Assembly (NCBI RefSeq): GCF_014839835.1
Contig: NC_071626.1
Location: 248,001 to 312,000, forward strand
Length of the DNA: 64,000 nt
Origin: Dryobates pubescens
Lineage: Eukaryota > Chordata > Aves > Piciformes > Picidae
Reading direction: 5' to 3'
Of the stretch, positions 51,922 to 63,706 are shown piece by piece. How positions within the stretch are numbered: position 1 is the first letter of the stretch; the number at the start of each line of letters is the position of its first letter. A model generated the notes under the pieces. That model searched no databases. It saw only the letters and a list, made by a program, of their open reading frames with translations, and was not told where the DNA came from. Made by a program: the position numbers and the translations under genes.

Positions 51922-52434
51922 AGAGCACTGCAGAGCTCTCCAGTGGCCAGTAAATACCAAACCCAAAGCAGGCCCTCAGAAGTGTCAGGAGCCTCACAGG
52001 GAGAGCCCCCAGGAAATGCAGCACCCCAGCAAAGCCTCCCCAGCAAGGGCAGCAGGAGTGCAGCCCTGCCAAAGCTCAGGGCATTCACTAAGTGAAGTAT
52101 GAAAGGAGAGGAACAAAACTGAACAGAAGCATCCAAGGGTTTGCCTGCCACCCCAAAGCCTTGGAGGCAGTGACCTGGGGCCCGAGGAAAGAACAATCCC
52201 AATGTCTGTTGAGACAGAAAAGCTATCATGGAATGGCTCAGGCTGGAAGGGAGCTCAGAGCTCAGCTCCTCCAGCCTCCCCTCCATGCCCAGGGACACCT
52301 CCCAGCTAGGCTCAGCTGCTCAGGGCCTCATCCAGCCTGGCCCTCAACACCCCCAGGCAGGAGGCAGCCACAGCCTCCCTGGGCAGCCTGTGCCAGAGGC
52401 TCAGCAGCCTCCTGCTGAACAACTTCTGCCTCAG
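51922..52434. repeat. Copy B of a local duplication
   Basis: The first ~339 bases are identical to 48186-48524. The CR1 part carries markers of the 46.6-kb CR1 copy, except for one shared with copy A. Confidence 0.9.
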
Positions 52435-52436
52435 CC
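52226..52436 (-). repeat. CR1-J-like LINE 3' end, truncated
   Basis: A reverse copy with its terminus at 52226, cut at 'cttctgcctcag'. Part of duplication copy B. Confidence 0.9.
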
Positions 52437-53537
52437 CCAGCCCTGTCTCTTCATCTAAGTGGCACACACCACCCTCCACCAGCTATGATCAGTTCCTCTC
52501 TCTGTTTCCAGACTCTGTCTCCATTCTCTCTTTGCCTTCAGCTGCCAAGCAAGTGCTGAAGTTCTGAGCATCCCCTGGCAGCACTGCTGGTTCTCAAACA
52601 CACCCCAGGACACAGCCCCTGGCATGGGCTTCAAATGCCCTTCAAAACCAAAGCACAGGCACCAGAAATGATCTGCATGTAAGACCCAAGCTCTGTGGAA
52701 GGGCAAATTTCCTCAGGGCAGTAAGAAGGGGAAGGAACATTCCCTTAAATCTGAAAGCAGGGAGGCTGACACCAAAAACCATGAAGGACGCTGATGCAGC
52801 CCCCATGGTACCCCCAGCTTCAGCGCCCCCCACCCCCCCGCCCCTGCCTAAGCCAGGGTAAGGGCATCCCAGAGCTGCAGACATGAGGGAACAAGAGGCA
52901 CTTTGTGCAGTGCTCAGCTCCAGAGAGGGCACTGGAGTGACAGCAGAGATGAGAAGCATCTCTTGGCATCCAGAGAATGCAGCCAAGCTCCAGGATCCCA
53001 GGCACAAGGCTGGCAGAGCACTGCTGGGCTTTGCTCTGGCTCCAAGGGTGGGGAGGGAGGTGCAGACCCTGCCAGGTGGAGGCTGCAAGTGAGGCAAGGA
53101 AAGTGCAAGCAGCAGCTCACTAGCTGGGAGATGGCTTTTGCCTCAGCCACAGCTTCCTGGCCTGTCACAGTAAAACTCTGCCTGAACCAGAGATCCTTTA
53201 GGGAGCACCAGGAACATGTCCCTCCTCTGCATTCCTTTCAGCAGTTAGGTGATGGCTGGACTCCATGATTCCAACCCAAACAATTCCACATTCAAGTCTT
53301 CTATAGCTTTAGAGTTCTTAGCATGTTCAAGTATCTGCAGACAGGAGAAGGGAAACATCTCTGAAGCTTCCTGACCATAGCTCCTTACCTGCAGGTGCAG
53401 ATGGGCAGAGGGCTCTGTCTATGCAGCAGGGTTAGGGCAGGCTCCAGGCACAGCTGTCAGCTCTGCTGCCAAACTCAGCTGCTAGAACAAACAAGAGATC
53501 ATTATGACCAGTCCAGTCCTGCTCCCCCTCCTCTCCT
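52437..53537. other. RASSF8 5' intron, nothing recognised
   Basis: Contains a short C/A-rich low-complexity patch near 52,820-52,850. No gene was seen. Confidence 0.3.
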
Positions 53538-53868
53538 TGATCACAGAATGGCTCAGGCTGGAAGGGAGCTCAGAGCTCATCTGCTCCAACCTCCCCTCCA
53601 TGCCCAGGGACACCTCTCAGCCAGACTCAGCTGCTCAGGGCCTCATCCAGCCTGGCCCTGAACACCCTCAGGCAGGAGGCAGCCACAGCCTCCCTGGGCA
53701 GCCTGTGCCAGAGGCTCAGCAGCCTCCTGCTGAACAACTTCTTCCTCAGCTCCACTCTAACCCTGCTCTGCCTCAGCTCCAAACCATTCCCCCTTGGCCT
53801 GGCTCCAGACCCCCTCAGCAAAAGTCTCTCTGCAGCCTTCCTGCAGGATCCCTTCAGGTCCTGGCAGG
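53538..53868 (-). repeat. CR1-J-like LINE 3' end
   Basis: A reverse copy beginning 'tcacagaatggctcaggctgg' and running through 'aaccattcccccttggcctggctccagac' to 'gatcccttcaggtcctgg'. Confidence 0.9.
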
Positions 53869-54629
53869 CAGCTTTCCTCCCATTGCCTCAGCCCATGGAC
53901 CCAGCCAAGACTTTCTGAACAGCATTCCACAGGGATTTACCTGCTCTGGCTTAGCAAACTGGACCTGGCTGTGCCACTCAGCTGGTGCCTCAGCCCATCC
54001 AGGGATGGAGATGCATGGACACTGCTGGAGAAGAGCAACAGCATCAGCACAAAGCAGGAGAGCTGAGCACCGAGCTGCTGAAGCTGCCTTCACCTGCTGC
54101 AAAGTGACCAACTGCTAAGCCCCCAGCAGCCAACACTCACTCCAGTTACTGCTCCTTGGTTGCTCTTCCAGAGGGCTTCACAGTGGGTGGGCTTGGAAGC
54201 TGAAGCTGGAGGAGCTGTGATGCTGCTGCAGCAGCAGGGACTGACACTGCTCACAGAGCTGCATTATCTTCAGCCCTGCTGCAGCACCAAAGCTCTTCTC
54301 AGAGCACTCTGCAACCTGAGTGGGAAAGGTAAAGCTGAGAGCCACTCTCTGTCCTCAGGGACCCCTATTAAGTCAGATTCCCAACATCAAGCACTTCCTC
54401 TTTGTTTCCCTCCAGCCATATGGCTTCCTGACAGAACCTCTGCAGACAATCAATCCATTAATCAAGGCCCTGCTGCAGGAAAAGGCTTTTTCCCTTCATC
54501 AATCCAGACATTTTCATGGAGATGGTTTATGTATTTTCTGTGGAAGTCCCACAGAAAATACTGAAGGGTTCTTTGTTCTCACCCTGCAGCCTTGGAGGCT
54601 GGAGCCCCAAGTCCAGAACCAGCCCAGCA

Positions 54630-54760
54630 GGCAGCTGTGTGCTGGGCTGCATTCAGAGGAGTGTGGGCAGCAGGGCAGGAGAGGGGATTCTGCCCCTGGA
54701 CTCTGCTCAGACCTCACCTCCAGGAGCCCTACAAGTGTGGAGGTTCCTGGGGACTTGCTG
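54630..54760 (+). repeat. Decayed CR1 ORF2 fragment
   Basis: The frame reads 'VLGCIQRSVGSRAGEGILPLDSAQTSP', like the CR1 RT stretch '[29 protein letters not shown]'. No terminus is present. Confidence 0.55.
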
Positions 54761-56394
54761 AGCCCTCCCCTGGCTGCCCTGCTGGAGCTGAGTGCACCCA
54801 GGCTTGGCTCACAAGGGGCTCCCCAGCAGCACAGCAGAGATGGTGCCAGGTCCTAGCAGGAGTTTGCTCAGGTGTTGAAAATCTCTTTTCTGGATCCTTG
54901 TCTTTGCTCATCATCAGCCCAAGCCTGCCCTACAGACTTCCTCCATGAGCAGCTCTGGGCTAGCCCAAAGCAACAATCCAGTGCCAGGTCAGTTTTGCTT
55001 CTGTTAGCAGGCACATCACACACTGCTCTGCCTCTCCAACCAAGCCTTCCCACCCCAGGGAGCTGTCACCCAGCACAGGCATCTCCCTTGCACCTCCTGC
55101 TCTGCAGCTCCACACCTGCTGCCAGGCACAGCCTTCCCAGTTCAGTGAGGTTCAGGGCATGCAGCCTGACTGCATCTCCCAACCACAGCCCAGAGTAACC
55201 TGAGCTGCACAGCTGGAGGTGCCCCTGGCACAGGGGCAGGGGGAAGCCAGCAGTGCAGCAAGGGAGCTCAGAAGCCAACCACAGCCCTGCTGCAGGGATG
55301 TCACAGATGGCTTCTGCTGGGTGGCACCTGAAAAGCCAACCAAAGGTCCCCTCCCTAGCATGGCTCACAGTCTGCACAACACCCAGAGCTCAGGCACCAG
55401 GACCAGGGCCGTTGTGCCACCACGTAGCAGCTGCTCCTCTGGTTAGAAGGGGAGGCAGAGGTCAGCAGCTGCTCCTGAAGGCAAGCGCAGGGCTGCCACT
55501 AGGAAGGTCTGCAGGTGCCCAGGGGAAACACAAGAGGCATAAAGACCTTTTGAGTGTTGCCTGCTCTGAGCAAGAGCACAGCAGATGAACTCCTCACCCA
55601 AGGTGGAACCAGGTGAGGCACCTGCAAGCCCTCTGGGGCCAGAATGGCCACATGGTGCCCCCAGAGAGCTCAAGTGCTGTGTTCAGCTGTCCCCACACAG
55701 GACTGAGCTGCTGCTAGGCTTCTCCCTGTACCACCTCTCAGGGCACAGCTGCCCCCGCAGCTGATGAGCCCAGCACTCCATGCCTTCCAAAGCCCCTGCC
55801 CAGGACCCAGCAGCTCCCTCTCCACACTAATTCAATTACAGCACAGCTCCCTGAGCCACCTAAAAATAAGCAGCACAAGGTGAGCAGTGTCCCTGCTGGC
55901 ACTGCACCCAGGAGCCCTGGGGGTGAGGCTGGGCAGGGAGCAGAGCGCTGCTGACTCTGCAGGGAGAAGCAGGGCACTGGTGCTACATCTCCTGTGTTTG
56001 CAGGGTGGTGCTTGTCACCCAGGCATGGAGATGGAGTGGAGCAGACACCTGCAGCATCTCTGCATTCTGACCAAAGCACAGATAGGCCCTGGGAGGCCCA
56101 GGCTGTCCTGCCCAGGTCACAGCCCTGGCTCCATGCAGCAAGTCACCTGGCCATGGGTGCTGAGGGGGTTTTCCTTCTTCAGATCTGTGACCTAGAAGGG
56201 AAGCCAAAGAACTCTGGGAGAAGGGAACTGCAGGCAGCTGAAAGCCCTCCTGACTCAGGCCAGCAGCAGCTGACTCACTGCCCCCTGGGCACTCAGGGCC
56301 CAGCTGGGCACCTGCAGCTCCTGGAGAGAAACTGTGCTTCACTCCTCAAGTTCAGGAAGCTCAACTAGGGCAGAATCAGCCCTGCACCAGCACA
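54761..56394. other. RASSF8 5' intron, nothing recognised
   Basis: No gene or repeat was recognised apart from general GC-rich character. Confidence 0.3.
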
Positions 56395-56585
56395 GCTGAG
56401 GGGGAGCTGAGGGAAAGCAGCGCTGTGGAGAAGGACCAAGGAGTGCTGCTGCCCACCAGCCAGCAGGGTGTCCTCATGGCCAAGGAAGATTGCATCCAGC
56501 AGCTCCAGGAAGGTTCTCCTGCCTCTGCTCTGGTGAGGCCACATCTGCTGCTGCCAGGGGGGACACCTGCACCCCTGCAGCCAGC
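56395..56585 (+). repeat. Decayed CR1 ORF2 fragment
   Basis: Signals of 'AEKDLGVL...' (from 56,422, 'gctgtggagaaggacc...gagtgctg') and of '[14 protein letters not shown]' (from 56,512, 'gttctcctgcctctgctctggtgaggccacatctg'). Confidence 0.5.
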
Positions 56586-57112
56586 TGACAAGAGAGTTGC
56601 TTGCTTGGGGCTATCAAATGACACCAGTGAAGGAACTGCCCCTCAGGACAGACTGGCATCTCCCTGCACCGTGTGTGGCACCTCCGCACAGCCTCTGAGC
56701 CTTGACACCTGATCTGTAAGCAGCTCAAAGTTCAGCACCCCTCACAAACAATTCCAGTTACAACAGCTCCTCAGTGTCTGCAAAGTGCATGGTGCTAAAA
56801 ACCCAACAGCTCTTGGCTCTGTGAGGTTCAGTGCCAGGGCAGAGAGTCAGCTCCCAGAGCCAGCAGCTGGAGCTGCCCACTGAGAGCACCAACCTTGGAG
56901 TCCCCATGGAAACGCAGCTGGGATCAGCACAGAGATCCCAGAGTTTAAAGCCAACCTCTCTCCATCTGGCCCAGGAGCAGAGATGCTGGAGTTGCAGCAA
57001 GGGCTGCAGACAGACACAGCTGCCATGCCCCTAGTGATGGAGAGCCTCATCCTGCCCCAGGGCTCTCGCCCTCACCAGGAGCCAGCCAGCCCCTCACGAG
57101 CCACAGAGATCC

Positions 57113-58093
57113 ATGTTCACGAAGGGGACAGCACTCCAGAGCCATGCACCCAGGAGGAGAGATGCTGCCAGGCTGTGGGAACACGAAGAGCTGTCCCCAG
57201 ACCCCTACTGGCCCGAGGCAAGGCCCAGGAGGGTGCCTTCCACCGCCCCGGTGCCACACTCGTGCCCAGAGCTGCAAGGGAGAAGCCTGGCCTGGGCACC
57301 ACGGCTGCAGGATGCCAAAGCCATTTGCAGTGGTATTTGTGGCTCCTGCTCCCTGTGTTTGGCAAGAGCAGAGGAAGAGCAATTTTCTGGAAGTGCTTCC
57401 ATGGATCTTGCAGCTGCTGACAACACTCAGCTGCTCTCAGACACCGCTGCCCTGCCAGCCCCTTCCCCATGCGCTGCTCGCTCCAGGCTGTGCCAAGCTT
57501 CTCGTGCTCCTGAACCCTGCTCTTTCACCAGCTCTGAGAGGGCCATTTCCAGCTGTGAGCAAGAGCTTGAGGAGCTCACCCTGGGCCCTAATCACAGCTC
57601 TGCAGACAGACAGGTGGCATTGCAAATGCTGCCCCTCTCCAGCAGCCTGGTGACACAGCTCAGCTTCAGAGCTGTGCAAATCCTTGCAGAGAAGGGGTCT
57701 GGAGGCCAGTTCAGAGAAGCAGTTTCAAGAGAACCAAACCCAACTGGTTCTTCCAAGAAAGCCCCACAGCCCCATGGGGATCAGGATGCCAGCTGGCACT
57801 TCAAGATGCACCACACAAAGCAGCATCCCCTCCAGATGACTGGAGGCTCCCTCCCAGAGCTGAGGCTTGGGACTCTGGCCCAGCGAGCACAGTTCTGCCC
57901 ACACCAAACAGATGCAGGGATTCTCTTCCCACCTGTGTGCCTGGCACCTTCCAGAGTTAACCATCACAAGAAACAGAAAGCCTGGAATGTGAACTCCAGA
58001 GCATCCCCAGGCACACAGCAGGGACCACACTGCTTCCCCAACCTCCATGCAGCGACCAAGCCACTTCCTGTCATGTGCTGTGATTCACCATGA
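57113..58093 (+). other. Orphan open frame, 326 codons
   Basis: A long ATG-started frame without recognisable domain, signal peptide, membrane segment or repeat. Codon composition shows no obvious bias. Frames of 260-300 codons occur elsewhere here without coding support, so I regard it as likely chance. It lies in the RASSF8 5' intron, antisense to RASSF8. Confidence 0.12.
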
Positions 58094-58335
58094 AGTACTC
58101 CTCAAGAATGCAGCAACTCATCCTGCAGCATCCCATCAACGAACAGTAACCCCTGAAAGGCACACCCAGGCCCCTTGCTAAGATCAGACACTGAATCCAC
58201 CACAGAGACACGGACTGCAAGGTCAGAGATTGCTGGAAAGCAGCTGCAGCAGCTCTGGGAATCAGCAGTACTCAAACAAGGGGTGGACAAGCAGCAGCAG
58301 TCTGCCCAGCTCAGATGATCAAACCTATTCCATAG

Positions 58336-58785
58336 CCACAGAGTGGCTCAGGCTAGAAGGGAGCTCAGAGCTCATCTCCTCCAACCTCCCCTCCATGCCC
58401 AGGGACACCTCTCAGCCAGACTCAGCTGCTCAGGGTCTCATCCAGCCTGGCCTTGAACACCCCCAGGCAGGAGGCAGCCACAGCCTCCCTGGGCAGCCTG
58501 TGCCAGAGGCTCAGCAGCCTCCTGCTGAACAACTTCTTCCTCAGCTCCACTCTAACCCTGCTCTGCCCCAGCTCCAAACCCTTCCCCCTTGGCCTGGCTC
58601 CAGACCCCCTCAGCAAAAGTCTCTCTGCAGCCTTCCTGCAGGATCCCTTCAGGTCCTGGCAGCAGCTCTGAGGTGCCCCTGGAGCCTTCTCCTCTGCAGG
58701 CTGCACAGCCCCAGCTGCCTCAGCCTGTGCTCAGGGCAGAGCTGCTCCAGCCCTTGGAGCATCTCTGTGGCCTCCTCTGGGCCCA
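58336..58785 (-). repeat. CR1-J-like LINE 3' end
   Basis: A nearly full-length copy of the local subfamily, its terminus at the left ('acagagtggctcaggctagaagggag') and its right end at 'cctcctctgggc'. Confidence 0.9.
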
Positions 58786-59557
58786 AGCTCATGACAAGTT
58801 AACAATCAGGCTCAGTGTTTCCCATTGCTGCAGTCTGTGACTTCCAAATGCCAGGGCCACACCGACACAGCCAGCAAACAGCCACGGACCTGAGATCAGC
58901 CTCCTGCTCTCCCAGCAGCCCTACCACATGCAAGCAGCTTCCTGCCTCCAGGCACAGAGCCCGAGAGCAGCCCAGAGCTGAGCACATCCTGCAGCGAGGC
59001 AGGCACGGGACTGAGCTTTGCCTTGTGTCAAAGGAAAGAGCAATTCAGCAGCTGCAGAGGCAGCAGCCTGTGCCTGGCAGCTCAGCCTCAGCTCTCCTGT
59101 GTGGGAATTCACCATCTGCTCGGCAGCCCCAGGCAGGCCTGCTCCAGGGTGGCACCCCCAGGGCTCCTGGCGCTGGGGCACACGGCACAGAGCCCAGCAG
59201 CCACCCTGGGCTCCCCTGTCTGTCCAGGCTGTGGTCCGAGGCCGTGAGCAAGGGCAGCCCAGGCCAGCAGAGGAGGCACAGCTGCCAGGGGACACGGAGG
59301 GGAGCAGCTTGAAAAGGCTTCCTAACAAAAAGATGCTGTTTGCAACGGCTGCAGGACACAGATCCTGATCTTTTAGGATGACTGCCAGAAGTACAGCAGG
59401 CTGGAAATGGTCGCTGGAAAGGAGAGCAAGGCAGAACGCCTGCGGGAAAGGTGCGGCTGGAAAGAGCTCCCCCGGCAAGGCTGGGTGTGTGCCAGCCCCA
59501 GCTGCTGGGGGAGCAGGAGGCCTCTGCCCCCTGCAAACACATCTGCACAGCACAAAC
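58786..59557. other. RASSF8 5' intron, nothing recognised
   Basis: No gene or repeat was recognised. Confidence 0.3.
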
Positions 59558-59885
59558 TCATGGACTCAGAGGCTGGGATGGCCTGCAAGGGACCTCCGAG
59601 ACCACCCACTCCTGCCATGGGCACCTCTCAGCTAGCCTGGAAGCTCCCTCTGCCCAGCTCTCCAGCCGCCAGTCTCAGCGGTGGAGGCACAGCCTGATGA
59701 GGTGTCAGCCACTGCTCCCACTTGGTACCACCAGCAAACTGGCTGGGAGGACACTGTCCCTTCATCCAGGTCACTGATGCTGGACAGGACTGCACCCAGA
59801 ACTGCTCCCTGGAGAACACCACTCCAGTGAGGGCATCCAGACAGACTCTACCCCACTGGCCACAGCCCTCCGAGCTGCCCCCCAG
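59558..59885 (-). repeat. Decayed CR1 with RT fragment
   Basis: On the minus strand a stretch similar to CR1 RT '[25 protein letters not shown]...FADDTKLG' is recognisable as degenerate text near 59,700-59,880. It is joined to a CR1 terminus at 59,560-59,650, so much of the element between them is missing. Confidence 0.6.
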
Positions 59886-60059
59886 CCCTGTGCCTGTGTG
59901 CTGAGGCTGCACTGCTTTGTGTGGAGTGGAAGAGCAGCCTCTAGTACTCCGCTCCCAGCCTCACCACGACCCCCAGGCTCCTTGCCAGAGCTGCTGTAAG
60001 GCTTTCCTGAGAGGCCTTGCAGGGCAGCTCAGTGTCTGCCTGGGACCAGGAGACCAGGA

Positions 60060-60143
60060 GTGTAGCTGAGAGGTGTCCCTGCCCATGGCAGGAGGTTGTA
60101 GATGAGCTCTGAGGTCCCTTCCAACCCAAACCATTCTGTATGC
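60060..60143 (+). repeat. CR1-J-like terminal fragment
   Basis: 'aggtgtccctgcccatggcaggaggttgtagatgagctctgaggtcccttccaacccaaaccattctg', a clean CR1 terminus, in opposite orientation to the next copy. Confidence 0.8.
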
Positions 60144-60254
60144 CTATGAGACAGGCAGGAGCCATCTGCACCTCAGGAGCCCTGGAGAGCACAAGGCAAC
60201 CAGTCAGACACCCTCAGGTTGGGCTCAGCAGAGCACCAGAACCTAAAGCTCTTT

Positions 60255-60412
60255 TAAAACTGACCTCAAAGCTCAGCCAGCTCCAGCCCCCTGCCATGGG
60301 CAGGGACACCTCCCACCAGCCCAGCCTGCTCAGGGCCTCATCCAGCCTGGCCTTGAGCACCTCCAGGGAGGAGGCAGCCACAGCCTCCCTGGGCAGCAGT
60401 GCCAGAGTCTGC
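60255..60412 (-). repeat. CR1-J-like LINE 3' fragment
   Basis: 'ccctgccatgggcagggacacctcccaccagcccagcctgctcagggcctcatccagcctggccttgagcacc', then 'ggaggcagccacagcctccctgggcagc'. Confidence 0.85.
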
Positions 60413-61654
60413 ATAAACATCTCCAATTATTTAGGCTTTTGGAGGTGCCTTTAGAATGCCAAGCACGAAGGGCACTACGAGACAGGAGAAAATCTCTCTG
60501 CAGCATCACTTCAGTAAATCCAGTCCCTGTCTGCTCCCCACCAGTGACAGTTTTCAGAGGTTGGGGTAAGTGATTGAATCCTACAGAACAAAACCTTGTC
60601 TGGAGGTGATGGAGCAGTCCCCAGGCAGTCAGGAAGCCTTAGGCCCAAGACAGAGAAGTGTATTTGCCATTTCCCTCTATTTAGCCTCACTTCTACCTGG
60701 CAGTGTGCAAATACCTTTAAAAGGTCATTAATATTTTGTACAGCAAGCCCAGAGTGAAGCTGCTACTTACTGCTTGCTTGTCCTCCCCACAGCAGTGGGT
60801 GATGCTCAGAGCTCTTCCCACAGCTGTTTGTGGGGTGCAAATGCAGCTGCTGCAGCTCCCTGCCCTCTGCTGAGGACAGATTTGTGCACAAACACTATTT
60901 ACCTGCCACTGGCTCCCCAGTGTGAGTGGAGCTGAAAGGGAAAAGGCAAACCCAACCCCCCCAAACAACCCAACCCGAAGCAACTGGACTGAATTTGCCT
61001 GTCCTACACATCTCCAGGGCTGAGCTTCAGCACTCCTGGGAAAACAATCACACTGGGGAGTGAAGGGCAACAGCAGATAAAGGAGACCAAGAATCTTGTC
61101 AAGAGAGATAAAAGTGTGGTCAGAGGTCAGTGAAGGACAAGGGCAGGGAGAGGAAGACTTCTAGAAGGTTCCTGGCTGGGGTTTGCTATGTGGTAAGGCA
61201 GAGAGCTGCCAGCAGCAAACAGGCTGCCTCCCAGGGAGCAGGGAATGGGCACTCCAGGATGCCAGGATCACTCCAGGTCAGGTGCTCTGGGCACATTAAG
61301 CCCAAGTGCAGGACACAGCAAGGTCTCCCCCACCAGCCCTGGCTCCATGCAGCTCAGCAGCACAGGAGTTAGAGGAAGGCTTCTGCAGCTGGCAGACAGG
61401 CAGGGAAGGGCCCAGGGTCCCTGCTTCTCCTCGAAAGGCAAATGCTGTGCTGCAGCCAAACACCACCTAGAAAGCCACCAGGTCGTGGGCAGGGATTTAG
61501 GAAGCCTGGCAGCAGGGCAGAGCAGAGAGATGCAGAGATGGCAGCCAGCACAGCCAGCAGGCACTGCCGGCGAGGGCTGGAGCAGGCGAGGAGGCAGCAC
61601 GGGGTGAGGAACAGCCCCGAGCCCGGGCCAGGCACAGCCCCGAGGCCCGGCCAC
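60413..61654. other. RASSF8 5' intron, nothing recognised
   Basis: AT-richer between ~60,680 and 60,740. No gene or repeat was recognised. Confidence 0.3.
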
Positions 61655-61870
61655 AGAACAGGTAGGGTTGGAAGGGTCCTTGAAGTTACCACTGCCTCCA
61701 GGCCCCTGCCGCGGGCAGGGACACCTCCAGGGACTGGACACCCACCAGCTCTCCGGGTAACCTGTTCCAGCATCCCCTTAAGGCTTCTTGGAAGCAGAAG
61801 AGCCCAAACGCCTCCTTCCTGGAATTCCTCAGGTTGGAATCCCCAGGACAAGGTGAGCAGGGATCTGGAG
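61655..61870 (-). repeat. CR1 LINE 3' fragment
   Basis: 'agggttggaagggtccttgaagttacc', 'cagggacacctccagggactgg', 'gtaacctgttccagcatcccc', typical of a reverse CR1 3' end of an older subfamily. Confidence 0.68.
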
Positions 61871-62639
61871 AGCAAACGGAGGGCTGGCCGTGGAGGGGCT
61901 CTGCTGCTAAGCCAGCAGAAATGGCTTTTCTGTTCAGCCTGGTCTGTAAACGGAGGCTCATTCGGGCACTGCCGACCCAGCCCAGACCCAGCTGAGCACA
62001 GTGGCTGCTGATGAAGCATTGTGCTACACCGCTTAGCAGCTCCTCCACAGAATCAGTCCCTTTGTATGCTAAGCAGCCCCTGCTACCTCGGGGGCTACCA
62101 ACCCCTCCCCAGCACAGGCTGCAGCCTTTCACTCAGCTGAGCCTCCAGAGCTCTGTCCTTGCTCCCACAGAAACCACTGGAAGGCTTGGGCTGGCTCGGC
62201 GGCGCAGATGGAGCCCGCAGCAAGCACACACAGAGGGATGGAGTAGCCCCGAGGTGAGGAACTGCTTCTTAAACTCAAGCAGAACTCCACACACGACCAC
62301 CTTCTGATGGGCAGGGGCATTTCACCACTGCCCCACGCCCCTCTCCAGATGCCATTTGCCAGGCACTGGTGCTGGTTAACGCTGCCAGCTCCACAGCTGC
62401 CAAGCCACGCTGAGCTGGTTGGGATCTTGCTTCCCAGTATCCACTTTTAAATAGTCAGCTGTGGCACCTTCCTGCTCTCTTCTGCAGGAAGGGTTTGCCA
62501 TGTGCAGACACCTGATGAGTGAGACCCTTCCTGCCCTTCCTTCTCACAAGGCAGGGGAAGCAAGAAAAGCCTCTCCGAGCACCTCACAAGAAGCACTGAC
62601 CAGCAATAAAAAGCCCAAACCAAGCCGAAGTGACAGCTG
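61871..62639. other. RASSF8 5' intron, nothing recognised
   Basis: No gene or repeat was recognised. Confidence 0.3.
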
Positions 62640-62890
62640 AGTGTGGAACTGCAGCAGGGCAGAGTTAGACTGGAGAGGAGGAAGAAATCCTGCCCAGTGA
62701 GGCTGGGGAGACTCTGGCACAGGCTGCCCTGGGAGGCTGTGGCTGTGCCCTCCCTGGAGGTGATCAAGGCCAGGCTGGATGAGGCCCTCAGCAGCCTGTG
62801 CTGGTGGGAGGGGTCCCTGCCCATGGCAGGGGGTTGGAACGGGATGAGCTTAGGAGTCCCTTCCAACCCAGCCCATGCTGTGAGCCTGTG
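62640..62890 (+). repeat. CR1-J-like LINE 3' end
   Basis: 'ggcagagttagactggagaggaggaag', 'ctgccctgggaggctgtggctgtgccc', 'gatcaaggccaggctggatgaggccctcagcagcctgtgctgg', 'cccatggcagggggttgg'. One of the best preserved CR1-J-like termini. Confidence 0.9.
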
Positions 62891-63504
62891 GCTTGTGCCC
62901 CAGACCAGCCTTCCTCTACCACTCTGCCCTTCACTCCACACTGCAGAGCCCAGGGCAGAACCCATCTCCAGGGCAAGGGCTCTGCCCTCACTCACTGCCA
63001 AGCTCCATGCAGCTTATCTCCAACTTCAGATGAAGGAACTCAAGCTGACAACAAAAATACCTTTGCCAAAGCAACAAAGAATGCTTTGTTCTCAATCTCC
63101 TCACAGGCATGGCAGGAGGGAGGGGGAGAGGACAGAAAGCAGATAGGGATCTGCTGAAGATCCCAACCAGCCCAGTGACAACGGCAGCCCCTCCACCCCA
63201 GAGCCACCCCCTCCCCCTTTGGCACCGACACGAAACATCTGGCTGCCTAAATTGCAGTCTTGCTCCCTCCCTGCTCCCCAGGCTGCCGACTGAGGATGCC
63301 TCAAAGGGCCCTCCAGACACAGCAGCTCCCTTTGAGTAACAGCTTGGAAACGTGGACCAAAGCCTCGGGAGCACAACACACTGGCACAAAGCCCCCAGGA
63401 GCAACCCCCCACAGCACCCCCTGCCCCTCCAGCAGCACCACGGGGAGCTGCAGCTCCCCAGACAGAGTGGCACACAATTACAGAGCACAGCCAGTGCAAA
63501 CTGT
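62891..63504. other. RASSF8 5' intron, nothing recognised
   Basis: No gene or repeat was recognised. Confidence 0.3.
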
Positions 63505-63706
63505 ATGACCTGATGGGCTGGCCTCAAGCTGTGCCAGGCCAGGTTTAGGTTGGGCATTAGGAACCATTTCTTGCCCCAAAGGGCTGGCCAGAGCAGCGGT
63601 GGAGTCCTCATCCCTGGAGGGGTTTAAAAGACTGGAGATGTGGTGCTGAGAACTTGGCAGTGCTGGGCTCATCTTCGAGGTCTTCTCCAACCTAAACTAC
63701 TCTGTA
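63505..63706 (+). repeat. CR1 LINE 3' end
   Basis: 'ggcctcaagctgtgccaggccaggtttaggttgggcattagg', 'tttaaaagactggagatgtggtgctgag', 'aggtcttctccaacctaaactactctg'. An older, diverged CR1 terminus. Confidence 0.82.
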
